Assembly: GCA_040901765.1 (NCBI GenBank)
Contig: JBBDYG010000040.1
Span: 1-64,000, forward strand
Direction of reading: 5' to 3'
DNA: 64,000 bases
Source: JBBDYG01 sp040901765
GTDB taxonomy: Bacteria; Planctomycetota; Planctomycetia; Pirellulales; Lacipirellulaceae
Shown: positions 18,151-26,945 of the stretch, piece after piece
Layout: the number at the start of each line of letters is the position of its first letter
Position numbering within the stretch: position 1 is the first letter of the stretch
The notes under the pieces: generated by a model
The model's input: the letters and a program-made list of their open reading frames with translations, nothing else
Database searches by the model: none
Told to the model about the DNA's origin: nothing
Translations under genes and position numbers: made by a program

Positions 18151-18264
18151 AGCATTAAAGGTGAAGCATTAAAGGTGTCAGGAACCAATTCTTTCGCGGG
18201 GAGGTGGGAAGTCCGCCGATTGCGAGAAGTGGTTCCTGACACCTTTAGTTCTTTTGACACCTTT
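18151..18264. repeat. AAAGGTGTCAGGAACC-type inverted repeat
   Basis: An 18-bp perfect inverted repeat has arms at 18170-18187 (TAAAGGTGTCAGGAACCA) and 18230-18247. The left arm is preceded by a 13-bp direct duplication (AGCATTAAAGGTG at 18151 and 18165), and the right arm is followed by another partial copy (GACACCTTTAATTC). This motif recurs in many bacterial genomes as a REP-like palindrome. Here it abuts transposase debris. Confidence 0.7.
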
Positions 18265-18279
18265 AATTCTTTAATTTAC

Positions 18280-18621
18280 CCGGAAGCCAGCCTGCAATAC
18301 ATCAGCGATATGGGCGCGTAGGCCTTAATTCCGTTCAAGACAAACTCGGCCCCGACCGGCCCCGGCGTGTCGAACAACGCCTTCCATTACTTCAATCTGC
18401 ACGGAGAAGCGTTCATGGTCCGGTATCATCGGCGGTCAAATATAGAGTCCACCTTTTCGATGATTAAGCGAAAGTTCGGAGACAGCGTCCGGGCGAAGAA
18501 CGATTTGACGATGAAAAATGAAACGTTGGGCAAGTTCGTATGCCACAATCTCTGCTGCCTGATTTAGTCGATGCAAGAGTTCAAGATTGACCCGACGTTC
18601 GGGCGTATGGAGCTTGCCTAA
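18280..18621 (+). pseudogene. DDE transposase C-terminal remnant with two internal amber codons
   Basis: One reading frame encodes SLQYISDMGA, TAG (18319-18321), ALIPFKTNS..., then RRSNIESTFSMIKRKFGDSVRAKN, KFVCHNLCCLI, TAG (18565-18567), SMQEFKIDPTFGRMELA and TAA at 18619-18621. The R-x-NIES-x-FSMIKRKFG block is the conserved end of IS4/IS5-like DDE transposases and carries the last catalytic Glu. Everything upstream is missing. The reading frame is intact on both sides of both TAGs, so decay is by point mutation. Confidence 0.7.
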
Positions 18622-18697
18622 TGGCCAAACCTGCGAAACGAGGGCAACACTCCGCCCAAAGGTGTTTTTTCTATGTGAATATGGTATCGTTGGGCGC

Positions 18698-19237
18698 ATG
18701 CGACTACGCCCATTGCGATTTAGTCTCCGTCACTTACTGCTGGTCATTACCGCCATCGCAATCCTTCTAGGTTATGGGAGCTGGAGGCGGCAACACGCTC
18801 TCAATCACTTTCGTGCCATGTACGCAGAGGGCATTGCCCTTATCAGTCCCCCGAGCTGGACCGATTACGTCTGGGGCCCTACACCGCGAACGGCGGAAAT
18901 CTACGTGACGGAAGATTCGAGTGATAGATACCGAATCGGTCCCACTTTGTACAGATGGCCGGAAGTCCAGAAGCGACTGCTGTCTCTCAAAGAGTCACTT
19001 TTGAACGACGGCGTGCAAAACATTAGCGTCCAATGCTACCTCAGTACGCCGCGTAGCTCGTTTATGAAAAATATTCCAGCAGGGTTGAATAAGAAGGAGC
19101 GATCAGATTGGTGGCGCAAAATGGTGGACGTTCAGGACCAATTGACCCAATTCGTTCAGGACCGATTGAGCATTCCGGTCTATCTCACCTATGACAAGGC
19201 GGAATTTGAGAAGGGATGGAAAGCGGCTCGGCCATAA
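18698..19237 (+). CDS. Planctomycete membrane-anchored protein with FSLRxLL motif
   Basis: The start at 18698 places the lineage-typical motif RFSLRHLLLVITAIAILLG at residues 6-24, a single N-terminal membrane helix preceded by basic residues. The rest (about 155 residues) is soluble and probably extracytoplasmic, with no recognised domain. Many planctomycetes have families of such short proteins of unknown role. It follows the transposase remnant directly. Confidence 0.6.
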   Translation: MRLRPLRFSLRHLLLVITAIAILLGYGSWRRQHALNHFRAMYAEGIALISPPSWTDYVWGPTPRTAEIYVTEDSSDRYRIGPTLYRWPEVQKRLLSLKESLLNDGVQNISVQCYLSTPRSSFMKNIPAGLNKKERSDWWRKMVDVQDQLTQFVQDRLSIPVYLTYDKAEFEKGWKAARP

Positions 19238-19755
19238 ATGAGACTCAGCCTACCGGGCCCAATGACCGCGATCGTCGCCTGCATCTAAATTAACTTGCCT
19301 GCACCTAAACTTGCCGCGATCTAGGACTTAAAGTGCAAAGCCAATCCGCGGACGAATAGGCACTTTGGCAATTGACTTCCACACGCTCGCTGCATCCCTC
19401 GATGCCGTGCCCGCTCAGGCTGTGCGCATTGTGCGTTGTGTTCCTTCCGGCGCCGCCAGATGGGGATTTGTCCGCCAATGTCCGCCGGGGTCGGACAGAA
19501 TTAGCCGCGAAATCCTCGGGGAAAACGGCCCGTTTGGATTTTGTCCGCCTGACGGTGTTTTCCATTTTCCGGACAAAACCCCCCACGGCCCAAACGTCAC
19601 GAGAGATTCGTCGCGTAGTAGATCAGGAGGTGCGCCGAGTAGGTCAGGCTCCGCCTGACGACTGGAATCTTGCGCGTCGGTCGAAGGGCCGGAATTGTCT
19701 GGCACAGCCTAAGCTGCGTCTCTCACCCAGCAGTCAGGCACAGCCTGACCTACGC
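19238..19755. repeat. Intergenic 518 bp with GTAGGTCAGGC-type REP palindromes
   Basis: Two short hairpins face each other: GTAGGTCAGGCT-CCGCCTGAC (19639-19659) and GTCAGGC-ACAGCCTGACCTAC (19733-19753). Their outer 12 bases are exact inverted copies. This is a common REP-like motif of planctomycete genomes. No coding sequence is credible in the rest. Confidence 0.6.
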
Positions 19756-20814
19756 CTACGCCAAAGCCAAAGCGTGAGTGTCCATGCTGTTCGCGAGCGC
19801 TGGGTTGGCGGTTGGAACGTCTGAAAGCTGTCGATTGATTTTGATGAAGTCCGCCTCCCGCGCGAGAAAGGCATCGACGACGCGCGGATCAAACTGTGTG
19901 CCTCGGCCTTCGACGATGATCTGCTTTGATTTCTGGTGCGAGAATGCTGGCTTATAAACTCGCTTGGTGGTAAGCGCATCGTACACGTCGGCCACGGCGG
20001 CGATTCGCCCGCACAGCGGGATGTCCTCGCCGGCCAGACCTTGTGGATAGCCCTTGCCATCAAATCGCTCGTGATGCGACCAGGCTATGTCGCGAGCGAA
20101 GCGGAGGAAACCTGCTTTGGGGTGGGCCGCCAGCGCGGCGTCGAGCGTCTGGGCGCCGACTACCGTGTGCTGCTTCATGATTTCCATTTCTCGCTCGTCG
20201 AGCGGGCCTGGCTTCAGAAGCACGTCGTCCGGCACCCCCACTTTTCCAATGTCATGCAGCGGGCTTGTTTGATACAGGGCGCGAATGTAATCGGCGTCGA
20301 TGATATCGTGAAACAGCGGATGGTAAGCTAACTCTTCCGCCAGCGTACGCACGTACTCCCGAATCCGCTCCAGATGCGCGCCGGTCTCGGGGTCGCGCGA
20401 TTCGGCGAGCTTGGCGAGCGAGAAAATCACCAAGTCGCGGGACTCGAGCGCATTGATCCGCTCGCCGACGTGGAGCCGGACCCGCAACTCCTCCGGCTGA
20501 AACGGCTTGGTCATGAAGTCGTCGGCGCCGGCCTTCAGGCCCTCGATCAGGTTATCCGATCCACCCCGGCAGGTGAGCAGGATGATGTAGACATAAGCGC
20601 CAAGATGCCGCTGGCGGATTCTTCGACAAAGCTCGACTCCATCCATCTCCGGCATTTGCCAATCGGAAATGACCATGCGAAAGTCTTGTTTGCAGATCAT
20701 CTCATAGGCCTGGCGACCATCGTAAGCGACGGCGACCTCGTAGCCGAGCTTCGCAAGAAAGCCCTGCAGCAAGGTGGCGCTGGTAATGTCGTCTTCTACC
20801 ACAAGCACGCGCAT
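19756..20814 (-). CDS. Response regulator with HD-GYP output domain
   Basis: The receiver domain has the acidic pocket EDD (7-9), phospho-acceptor Asp51 in SDWQMPEMDG, and Lys103 in TKPF. After a helical linker comes an HD-GYP phosphodiesterase domain with HD at 187-188 (HDIGKVGVPDD), HHE (247-249) and FDGKGYP. The predicted activity is hydrolysis of cyclic di-GMP, or another cyclic dinucleotide, under control of phosphorylation. Its 352 residues are typical. The stand-alone Hpt gene lies about 100 bp upstream on the same strand, and the giant hybrid kinase, which has no Hpt of its own, lies 3 kb away. A phosphorelay joining the three is plausible inference. Confidence 0.88.
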   Translation of the reverse strand: MRVLVVEDDITSATLLQGFLAKLGYEVAVAYDGRQAYEMICKQDFRMVISDWQMPEMDGVELCRRIRQRHLGAYVYIILLTCRGGSDNLIEGLKAGADDFMTKPFQPEELRVRLHVGERINALESRDLVIFSLAKLAESRDPETGAHLERIREYVRTLAEELAYHPLFHDIIDADYIRALYQTSPLHDIGKVGVPDDVLLKPGPLDEREMEIMKQHTVVGAQTLDAALAAHPKAGFLRFARDIAWSHHERFDGKGYPQGLAGEDIPLCGRIAAVADVYDALTTKRVYKPAFSHQKSKQIIVEGRGTQFDPRVVDAFLAREADFIKINRQLSDVPTANPALANSMDTHALALA

Positions 20815-20916
20815 GAGTCTGCCCTTAAAGATGCTGGGAAGGCTATCGGCTATCGGCCAGAAGATAGCCGGTGCTATTTCTGGCCGACAGCCGAGAGCAT
20901 ATTGACAATCCAGGCA

Positions 20917-21294
20917 TCAATTGTTGTTTCTATAGTCGGCAAAATCCTTATCAGCATCGAGGAATCGTTGCCATTCGCCGCGCAACCGGCCCATGCACGC
21001 AAAGGCTTCTGGCATTTGCTCATTTCGTGCCAGCTTTTCCATCGAAGTAAGTTCCCGCGTGAGCGCCATGGCTGCAACGTTTGACGAAGCGCCTTTCATG
21101 CGGTGTGCGATCTGTGCCGCCAAGTTTGGACTCGCGGTCGTGAGGGCCGCCTCCAATTCGTCGAGGTCTTGCTCGAAGTGGCTCTCAAAGGCCAGGAGAA
21201 CGCGCTCCACCAAGTCCATGTTGCCCAAGCAGCGCTGGAAGAGGTCTTCCAAATTCGCCGGCTCGGCAGTAACGGAGGCTTCTGCGATTGACAT
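20917..21294 (-). CDS. Histidine phosphotransfer (Hpt) protein
   Basis: This 125-residue, fully helical protein carries the Hpt signature with acceptor His64 in AHRMKGASSN, preceded by the acidic helix FEQDLDELEAAL. It shuttles phosphate between hybrid-kinase receivers and response-regulator receivers. Start 21294 (MSIAEAS) is chosen because the 40 residues upstream in frame do not resemble the family; the SD is weak. It is upstream of the HD-GYP response regulator in the same direction. Confidence 0.8.
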   Translation of the reverse strand: MSIAEASVTAEPANLEDLFQRCLGNMDLVERVLLAFESHFEQDLDELEAALTTASPNLAAQIAHRMKGASSNVAAMALTRELTSMEKLARNEQMPEAFACMGRLRGEWQRFLDADKDFADYRNNN

Positions 21295-21564
21295 GACTGC
21301 GACCCGCGTTGAGTAACGATCTTGGAATTTGCGGTATGGGTTTGTGTTGAACGTCCATAAGAGAATAGCTTGCCTTGCACGACATTCCGAAACCGGTTGG
21401 GTTTGATGACTCACCTAACCGCTACAGTCGGTGCGAATGTTGTGTTTGCGCGTCGAGGGTTCCGGTAAGCGAGCTAGTTAGAGCTCAAATATCGTTCTTC
21501 CACGGCACCTGCGGCGGCACGCAATTTGCGTCCAAACCGGCGTCTTCTCAGTTCCGAGGGAGCG

Positions 21565-23346
21565 ATGCGCATGCGTTATCTGGCTTTAGCAACTGATTAT
21601 GACGGTACTCTGGCCCACCACGGTCGGGTCGATGAGGAAACGCTCGCCGGACTCGAACGGCTGTTGGCCAGCGGACGCGATCTGATCATGGTAACGGGCC
21701 GTCGTTTAGAAGAATTAGCGGAGTGCTTTCCCCACTTGGAACTCTTTAAGTACGTGGTCGCCGAGAACGGAGCGCTGCTGTATTGTCCGGCGAATCAGAA
21801 GTGGAAAACGCTTGCGGAGCCGCCGCCCGTTGAGTTTGTCGTCGCCCTCAAAGAGAGTGGCGTCGAGCGGATCGAGGTTGGCCGCGTTATCGTTGCCACC
21901 TGGGAACCGCATGAAATCGCCGCTTTGGAGGTGATCCGCGAGCAGGGGCTGGAGTTGCAGGTGGTATTCAACAAAGGCGCCGTCATGGTGCTTCCGTCCG
22001 GGGTGAATAAGGCGACCGGCCTGACCGCCGCACTCAAGGAAATGAAGCTCTCGCCCCACAACGTCGTGGGGATCGGCGACGCGGAAAACGACCATGCCTT
22101 TTTAGCCCTTACCGAATGTTCCGTCGCGGTCGAAAACGCCCTGCCAGCACTGAAGGACCGTGCCGACGTGGTCACCAAAGCCGATCATGGCCGCGGCGTG
22201 GTCGAGCTGATCGACCGGATGATCGCCGACGATCTGGAGCAACTCGAAACGCGGCTCGGCCGGCATCACTTGCTGCTCGGCACCAGCGATCAAAAGGGCG
22301 ACGTGAGGATCGCCCCCGCCGAGTCCTCCTTGTTGATTTCGGGCGCGTCGGGGAGTGGGAAATCGACCGTCGCATCGGGGTTGGTCGAGCGGCTCATGGA
22401 ACAGTGTTATCAGTGCTGTATCATCGATCCCGAGGGAGATTACTCGGAACTAGAGGGTGCGGCCGTGCTGGGCAACATCAAAAGACCGCCGACGATCGAT
22501 GAAATCGTGCATTTGCTTGATGATCCCAAGGAACACGTGGTTGCCAACTTGATCGATCTACCAGTGACAGAGCGTCCGGATTTCTTCTTGAAACTGTTGC
22601 CGCGGTTGCAAGAGTTACGCTCCCGCAAAGGGCGGCCCCATTGGATTGTGGTCGATGAGGCCCACCATCTGATGCCGGCGCAATGGGAGCCCGGCGAGCT
22701 TGCCCTGCCGCGGGAGCTGAAACAAGTGATGTGGATTACGGTCGATCCGAGCCTGTTGGCGCCGGCGGTACTTGAGATGGTTCGGACAATCATTGCTCCT
22801 GGCCCCGAGGCCGCGAGCGTGTTTCACAGTTTCGCGAAGATCGCGGGCGAAAAGCCGCCGCGACTGCCGCAAGTGAAAGTGGAAAAAGGGCAGGTGCTCT
22901 ACTGGCGGCGCGACGCTGAATCGGAGCCGCTGTTGGTTCAAGCCAAGCCGAGCACCTCGCAGCGGAAGCGGCATCAACGGAAGTACGCCGAAGGGGAACT
23001 GCCGCCCGATCGCAGCTTCTATTTCCGCGGGCCGGAAGGTAAGCTCAAGCTGCGCGCGCAGAACCTGTTCGTGTTCATGTCGCTCGCCGACGGCGTGGAC
23101 GACGAGACGTGGCTGTTTCATTTGGGGCGCGGCGACTATTCGACTTGGTTCCGCGATCGAATCAAAGACCCCGAGTTGGCCGCGATTGCGGCGGAGATCG
23201 AACAGCAGCGAGAGCCGACTGCGGAAGAGAGCCGCAGCGCTATTAAGCAGGCCATTGAAGAGCGTTACACTTTGCCGGCGCAGGCTCCGCTCCCGATGCC
23301 CGGCACCGACGCCGAAGGGCAGTTCGCCGCGCCGGCGAACAAATGA
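21565..23346 (+). CDS. HAD-IIB phosphatase fused to an HerA/DUF87-like ATPase
   Basis: The N-terminal 220 residues are a Cof/sucrose-phosphatase-type HAD hydrolase: motif I DYDGT (Asp11/Asp13), TGR near residue 45, and GIGDAENDHAFL as motif IV. Residues from about 245 form a P-loop ATPase with GASGSGKST near 260-268 and Walker B WIVVDEAHHL near 361. CIIDPEGDYSELEG is typical of DUF87/HerA-like enzymes. A further C-terminal region (YFRGPEGKLKLRAQNLFVF) is not recognised. The substrate is unknown. The start is the ATG after GAGGGAGCG; a second Met lies two codons on. Confidence 0.75.
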   Translation: MRMRYLALATDYDGTLAHHGRVDEETLAGLERLLASGRDLIMVTGRRLEELAECFPHLELFKYVVAENGALLYCPANQKWKTLAEPPPVEFVVALKESGVERIEVGRVIVATWEPHEIAALEVIREQGLELQVVFNKGAVMVLPSGVNKATGLTAALKEMKLSPHNVVGIGDAENDHAFLALTECSVAVENALPALKDRADVVTKADHGRGVVELIDRMIADDLEQLETRLGRHHLLLGTSDQKGDVRIAPAESSLLISGASGSGKSTVASGLVERLMEQCYQCCIIDPEGDYSELEGAAVLGNIKRPPTIDEIVHLLDDPKEHVVANLIDLPVTERPDFFLKLLPRLQELRSRKGRPHWIVVDEAHHLMPAQWEPGELALPRELKQVMWITVDPSLLAPAVLEMVRTIIAPGPEAASVFHSFAKIAGEKPPRLPQVKVEKGQVLYWRRDAESEPLLVQAKPSTSQRKRHQRKYAEGELPPDRSFYFRGPEGKLKLRAQNLFVFMSLADGVDDETWLFHLGRGDYSTWFRDRIKDPELAAIAAEIEQQREPTAEESRSAIKQAIEERYTLPAQAPLPMPGTDAEGQFAAPANK

Positions 23347-23404
23347 CGGGGACCAGATTTCGGTAGTTACTCTGTCGTCAGATATGATCGTTGCGTCGCA
23401 TTTT

Positions 23405-23626
23405 TTATCCCGGAGGGATGGCAGCCATTAGCCGGTGGTCGCGAAGCGCACCACCGGAAGTGGAGAACACCTTTGGAGTACCCCGGCAGGGGTGCCAGCA
23501 ATGAAGCAACGAACGGTATTGCTGGCACCCCTGCCGGGGTGCATCGTTCATTCGATAAAGTTACCGGCAGTGGCGCTGACGCTTACTGCCGGCTAATGGC
23601 TGCCAAGCCTCCGGCTTGAAGTGCGT
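23405..23626. repeat. Palindromic dispersed repeat, copy 2 (about 220 bp)
   Basis: Same architecture and orientation as the copy at 4661: terminal inverted arms at 23422-23435 and 23589-23602 identical in sequence to copy 1, an inner inverted pair around GGGGTGCCAGCAA, and the tail AAGCCTCCGGCTTGAAGTGCG. The inner part differs at many positions, so the copies are old. It occupies most of the gap between the HAD-ATPase gene and the permease gene. Confidence 0.85.
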
Positions 23627-23720
23627 CAGCCATTCATAATCGCCGAGAATATTGGGTTAACGGCGTCGTGCCACGATTCGATCAACGTTCCGAACATCAA
23701 GTAGCTGGGCTGATGCCTGT

Positions 23721-25703
23721 ATGACCCTTCCCCCGGAAGCACGCATTCAGTCGCGAATTTTCACTCTGCTGTGCGGAGTGGTGATCGTTGCCGCACTCTA
23801 TTTCGCCCGCGGAATCCTGCTTCCCTTCGCGCTGGCGATCCTGCTGAGCTTTTTGCTCGCGCCGATTGTGAATCGACTGGAAGACTGGCGGCTGGGGCGG
23901 ATCCCGGCGGTGGTGATCGCGGTGGGCATCGCTTTCACGAGTATCGCAATCCTCGGCTATGTAATGGCCGTGCAGTTTTACGATCTCGCGGACCAACTTC
24001 CCAACCACAAGAATCGAATTCTCGAAAAGGCCGAAACCTTTCAAAGCAGCGGCGAGGGCGTCATGGCGCGGCTCTCGGCCACATTTCACGAAGTGCAGGC
24101 GAAGCTCCTAGAGAACGATGAGGAATCCCAGCCGGACGCGGGCGAGTTGCTCGACGAGGCCGCCGGTGCGAACGCGCCAAGTATGGCCGCCAGCGGGGAA
24201 GAGCAATCGCTCTCGGAATCGTTGGAGGAGCTTGCCGAAAAAGGGCAGCCCGTTCCGGTGGAGCTCGTCAACCGACTGTCCGCGGGAGAGGTCGCCCAAA
24301 ATGTGTTGGGTCCGGTGCTCGCGCCCCTGGGCACCTTGGTCATTGTGATCGTCTTCGTGATCTTCATCCTCATCGAGCGGGAAGACTTGCGCAACCGGTT
24401 TGTTTATTTGGTCGGAGCCAAGCAACTTAGCAATACCACGCAAGCAATCGACGACGCGGCGTATCGAGTAAGTCGCTACCTGTTGATGCAATTGATCATC
24501 AACTCCATTTACGGGCTTGTCATTGCGATCGGGCTGTTTCTGATCGGGCTACCCAACGCGCTGCTGTGGGGCTTCTTGGCAACCGTAATGCGATTTGTAC
24601 CCTATGTCGGACCCTGGATTGCAGCGATTTTTCCTGTCGCGTTGTCGCTCGCTGTCTTCGAAGGTTGGACCCGACCCTTGATGGTCGCGGGGCTGTTTGT
24701 CGTTAACGAATTGATCAGCAACAACGTCTTCGAGCCGTGGCTGTATGGGTCAAGCACGGGCATCTCGACAATCGGGATCATCATTTCCGCGGTCTTTTGG
24801 ACTTGGCTGTGGGGGCCGGTGGGCCTGGTGCTCGCGACGCCATTGACCGTGTGCCTGTCGGTCATCGGACGGTACGTACCGCAGTTTGCGTTCATCAATA
24901 CGCTGCTAAGCGACGACGAGGTGCTGCCGGCACACCTTCGCCTGTATCAGCGCCTGCTCGCGATGGACCCCGAAGAGGGCTACGACGTGGCCGAGGAGCA
25001 CTTCAAGGCCAACTCGCTCGTTTCGCTGTACGACACCGTCATTCTTCCGGCGTTGCGACTGGCGGAACACGACCGGCATCAAGGGATGTTGGATGAATCC
25101 AAAGAGCGGTTCGTCTTGCAGGCGGTGCGCGATATGGTTGAAGAATTCGGTTCCCAAGCGAGCGCCGCGTCGCCCAACGGAGATGGCGTGAAAGTTGTCG
25201 ACAAAACGGCGTCCGCTCCGACTGCCAAGATCCTATGCGTGCCGGCCCGCGACGAAGCCGACGAGCTGGCCGGCATGATGCTCGCCCAATTGCTCGCGCT
25301 GCGCGGGTTCGACGCCGAGGTGTTGTCAACCAAGAGCTTGGCAAGCGAAGCCGTCCAGGAGGTGCGAGACCATCAGGCCTCGGTGGTGTGCGTTTCCGCG
25401 TTACCGCCGTTCGCCGCCACACATGCCCGATACATCACGAAGCGCTTACGGCCCCATTTTCCCGACCTGCGTATTGTGGTTGGGCTTTGGCAGACCAATG
25501 CCCATTCCAAGAAGGCCGAGGAACGGCTACTGGCTGCCGGCGTTGACCGGTTCGTCACCGCCCTTGCCGACGCCGTGGAATACATGGTGCAGATCGCCGC
25601 CTCGGCCCACGTTCGGGAAGCCGATAACGAAGCGGAGCAGGTCGTCGCGAGTTCTTCCTCGGTGCAAAGAGCCGCTTTGCCGCAAGAACGCGTCAATCGC
25701 TGA
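23721..25703 (+). CDS. AI-2E family transporter with C-terminal regulatory-like domain
   Basis: The membrane part (residues 1-430) has the PerM/AI-2E layout: N-terminal helices (VVIVAALYFARGILLPFALAILL), a large hydrophilic loop, then helices with RFVPYVGPWIAAIFP and NVFEPWLYGSSTGIS, the family signature. The substrate is unknown; some relatives export AI-2 or exchange Na+/H+. Residues about 503-632 form an extra alpha/beta domain (KILCVPARDEADELAGMMLAQLL... VVCVSALPP... RIVVGLW) resembling a B12-binding or receiver-like flavodoxin fold. The cobalamin motif D-x-H-x-x-G is missing. The 660 residues are nearly twice the size of simple PerM proteins. Confidence 0.8.
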   Translation: MTLPPEARIQSRIFTLLCGVVIVAALYFARGILLPFALAILLSFLLAPIVNRLEDWRLGRIPAVVIAVGIAFTSIAILGYVMAVQFYDLADQLPNHKNRILEKAETFQSSGEGVMARLSATFHEVQAKLLENDEESQPDAGELLDEAAGANAPSMAASGEEQSLSESLEELAEKGQPVPVELVNRLSAGEVAQNVLGPVLAPLGTLVIVIVFVIFILIEREDLRNRFVYLVGAKQLSNTTQAIDDAAYRVSRYLLMQLIINSIYGLVIAIGLFLIGLPNALLWGFLATVMRFVPYVGPWIAAIFPVALSLAVFEGWTRPLMVAGLFVVNELISNNVFEPWLYGSSTGISTIGIIISAVFWTWLWGPVGLVLATPLTVCLSVIGRYVPQFAFINTLLSDDEVLPAHLRLYQRLLAMDPEEGYDVAEEHFKANSLVSLYDTVILPALRLAEHDRHQGMLDESKERFVLQAVRDMVEEFGSQASAASPNGDGVKVVDKTASAPTAKILCVPARDEADELAGMMLAQLLALRGFDAEVLSTKSLASEAVQEVRDHQASVVCVSALPPFAATHARYITKRLRPHFPDLRIVVGLWQTNAHSKKAEERLLAAGVDRFVTALADAVEYMVQIAASAHVREADNEAEQVVASSSSVQRAALPQERVNR

Positions 25704-25933
25704 TCGATGGCCGACCATCTTGGTGGCCCTGGAGTCTGCTTACAGTCGTTGCCCGGCCCACGATAATCAGAAAATAAGCATGATCCCGAATATTTTGTGA
25801 TTCTTAACGGCACGCAAGCTGCACTTCACCGCGAAACACACAAGCGTGTAAATCCGTCGCGGTTCGTTTGTAATCGAATTGCGACGGCGGTTGTAAGGAT
25901 CTGCGGATTCCAGTTTTCTCAGGAGGTGTTTCG

Positions 25934-26572
25934 ATGACACGAAATTTGAAGTGGGGGGCTGCCGTGATGTGCGGCGCCATGTTGATCGGTTTGCTACCGG
26001 ATACATCCGAGGGCGGCCTGTTTGGTCGCCGCGGTGGCGGTTCGCACGGGGGCTGGCGCGGCGGCGGTGGCCACGGTTCGCACGGTGGCTATTCCAATGG
26101 CTGTGGATCGCACGGCGGCTATTCCAATGGAAATGGTTCGCATGGCGGCTATTCCAATGGACACGGTTCGCATGGCGGCTATTCCAATGGACACGGTTCG
26201 CATGGCGGCCAGGTCTCTAATGGATGTGGGTCGCACGGTGGCTATTCGAATGGTTCAGGCCATCATGATGGCCATTCGAGCCAGCATGAAGCCCAGTACC
26301 GCGGTGGCAAAGTGCAGGGTGAAACCTATATCGAGGGTACCCAAGATTCGGGGGAAACCCGGCAGTATCGCGACGACCAATGGCAGCAAAACCAAGGTCA
26401 GATTCAGAACCGCGATCAGAACAGGGAAAACCGAGACCAGAATCGGGACCAGCAGCCGCAATTGGAGCAGCCGCAGGATCAGCCCGAAGCGACGGATCAA
26501 GCGCCGGAAGCGCCCACTCCGCCCGCCGATACCAATCCCCCGGCTCCGGCCGAGGAAACACAACCGCAGTAA
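25934..26572 (+). CDS. Exported Gly/His/Ser tandem-repeat protein
   Basis: AGGAGGTG, near-perfect SD, precedes ATG 25934. The signal peptide (residues 1-27, MLIGLLPDTSEG) is followed by a Gly-rich part with five or six 10-residue repeats of (C/N/H)GSHGGYSNG, then a Gln/Asn/Arg-rich region (QNRDQNRENRDQNRDQQ) and a Pro/Ala/Glu tail. It is probably disordered and secreted. The His and Cys content of the repeats suggests metal binding or cross-linking, but this is inference. It ends before a strong terminator and is monocistronic. Confidence 0.6.
   Translation: MTRNLKWGAAVMCGAMLIGLLPDTSEGGLFGRRGGGSHGGWRGGGGHGSHGGYSNGCGSHGGYSNGNGSHGGYSNGHGSHGGYSNGHGSHGGQVSNGCGSHGGYSNGSGHHDGHSSQHEAQYRGGKVQGETYIEGTQDSGETRQYRDDQWQQNQGQIQNRDQNRENRDQNRDQQPQLEQPQDQPEATDQAPEAPTPPADTNPPAPAEETQPQ
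26071..26253 (+). repeat. In-gene 30-bp tandem repeat, six units
   Basis: Exact 30-bp period from 26071 to 26190 (four units), a 33-bp unit at 26191-26223 and a last diverged unit. Each encodes one GSHGGYSNG-type decapeptide. High identity between neighbouring units implies recent slippage or recombination. Confidence 0.85.
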
Positions 26573-26945
26573 CAGGTGACTTCACCTGGACTGCGTTTCA
26601 CATACCGGCCGCTTGGAGAGATCCAAGCGGCCGGTTTTTTGTTGGCTGCCGAACTTAGCGCGTCAAAAATAACGCCCGGAAGTTTCCCTGCAGCGGCTTG
26701 AGCGTTGCCAACGACCCTTCCGCGGACTGACGTCCGCGCCATCGGGAAACTAGACCGGGCGTACGTTCGGTCACTGAGTGTGGCAGTTTGCCCTACGAAG
26801 TGGCAGTACAATGCGCAGCGATGAAAAAGTCCCCTGGGCCTCTAAAACGTTACAATCGGCATCAGAGACGATCGTGGCAGTCGATTTGCAATACGATAGC
26901 GACCAGATTGGTCAAAACTCGCACCGTTAATTCGGAGGAATCGCC
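26573..26945. other. Intergenic, 373 bp
   Basis: After the terminator at 26605-26640 nothing is recognised until the ribosome binding site (GGAGG) of the next gene just before 26946. Confidence 0.4.
26605..26640 (+). terminator. Intrinsic terminator
   Basis: Perfect stem CCGGCCGCTTGG / CCAAGCGGCCGG with a 6-nt loop, followed by TTTTTT. It lies 33 bp after the repeat-protein stop. Confidence 0.92.

Noticed and set aside
26071..26253. Possible CRISPR array
   Set aside because: The 30-bp units are contiguous with no spacers and lie in a coding frame.
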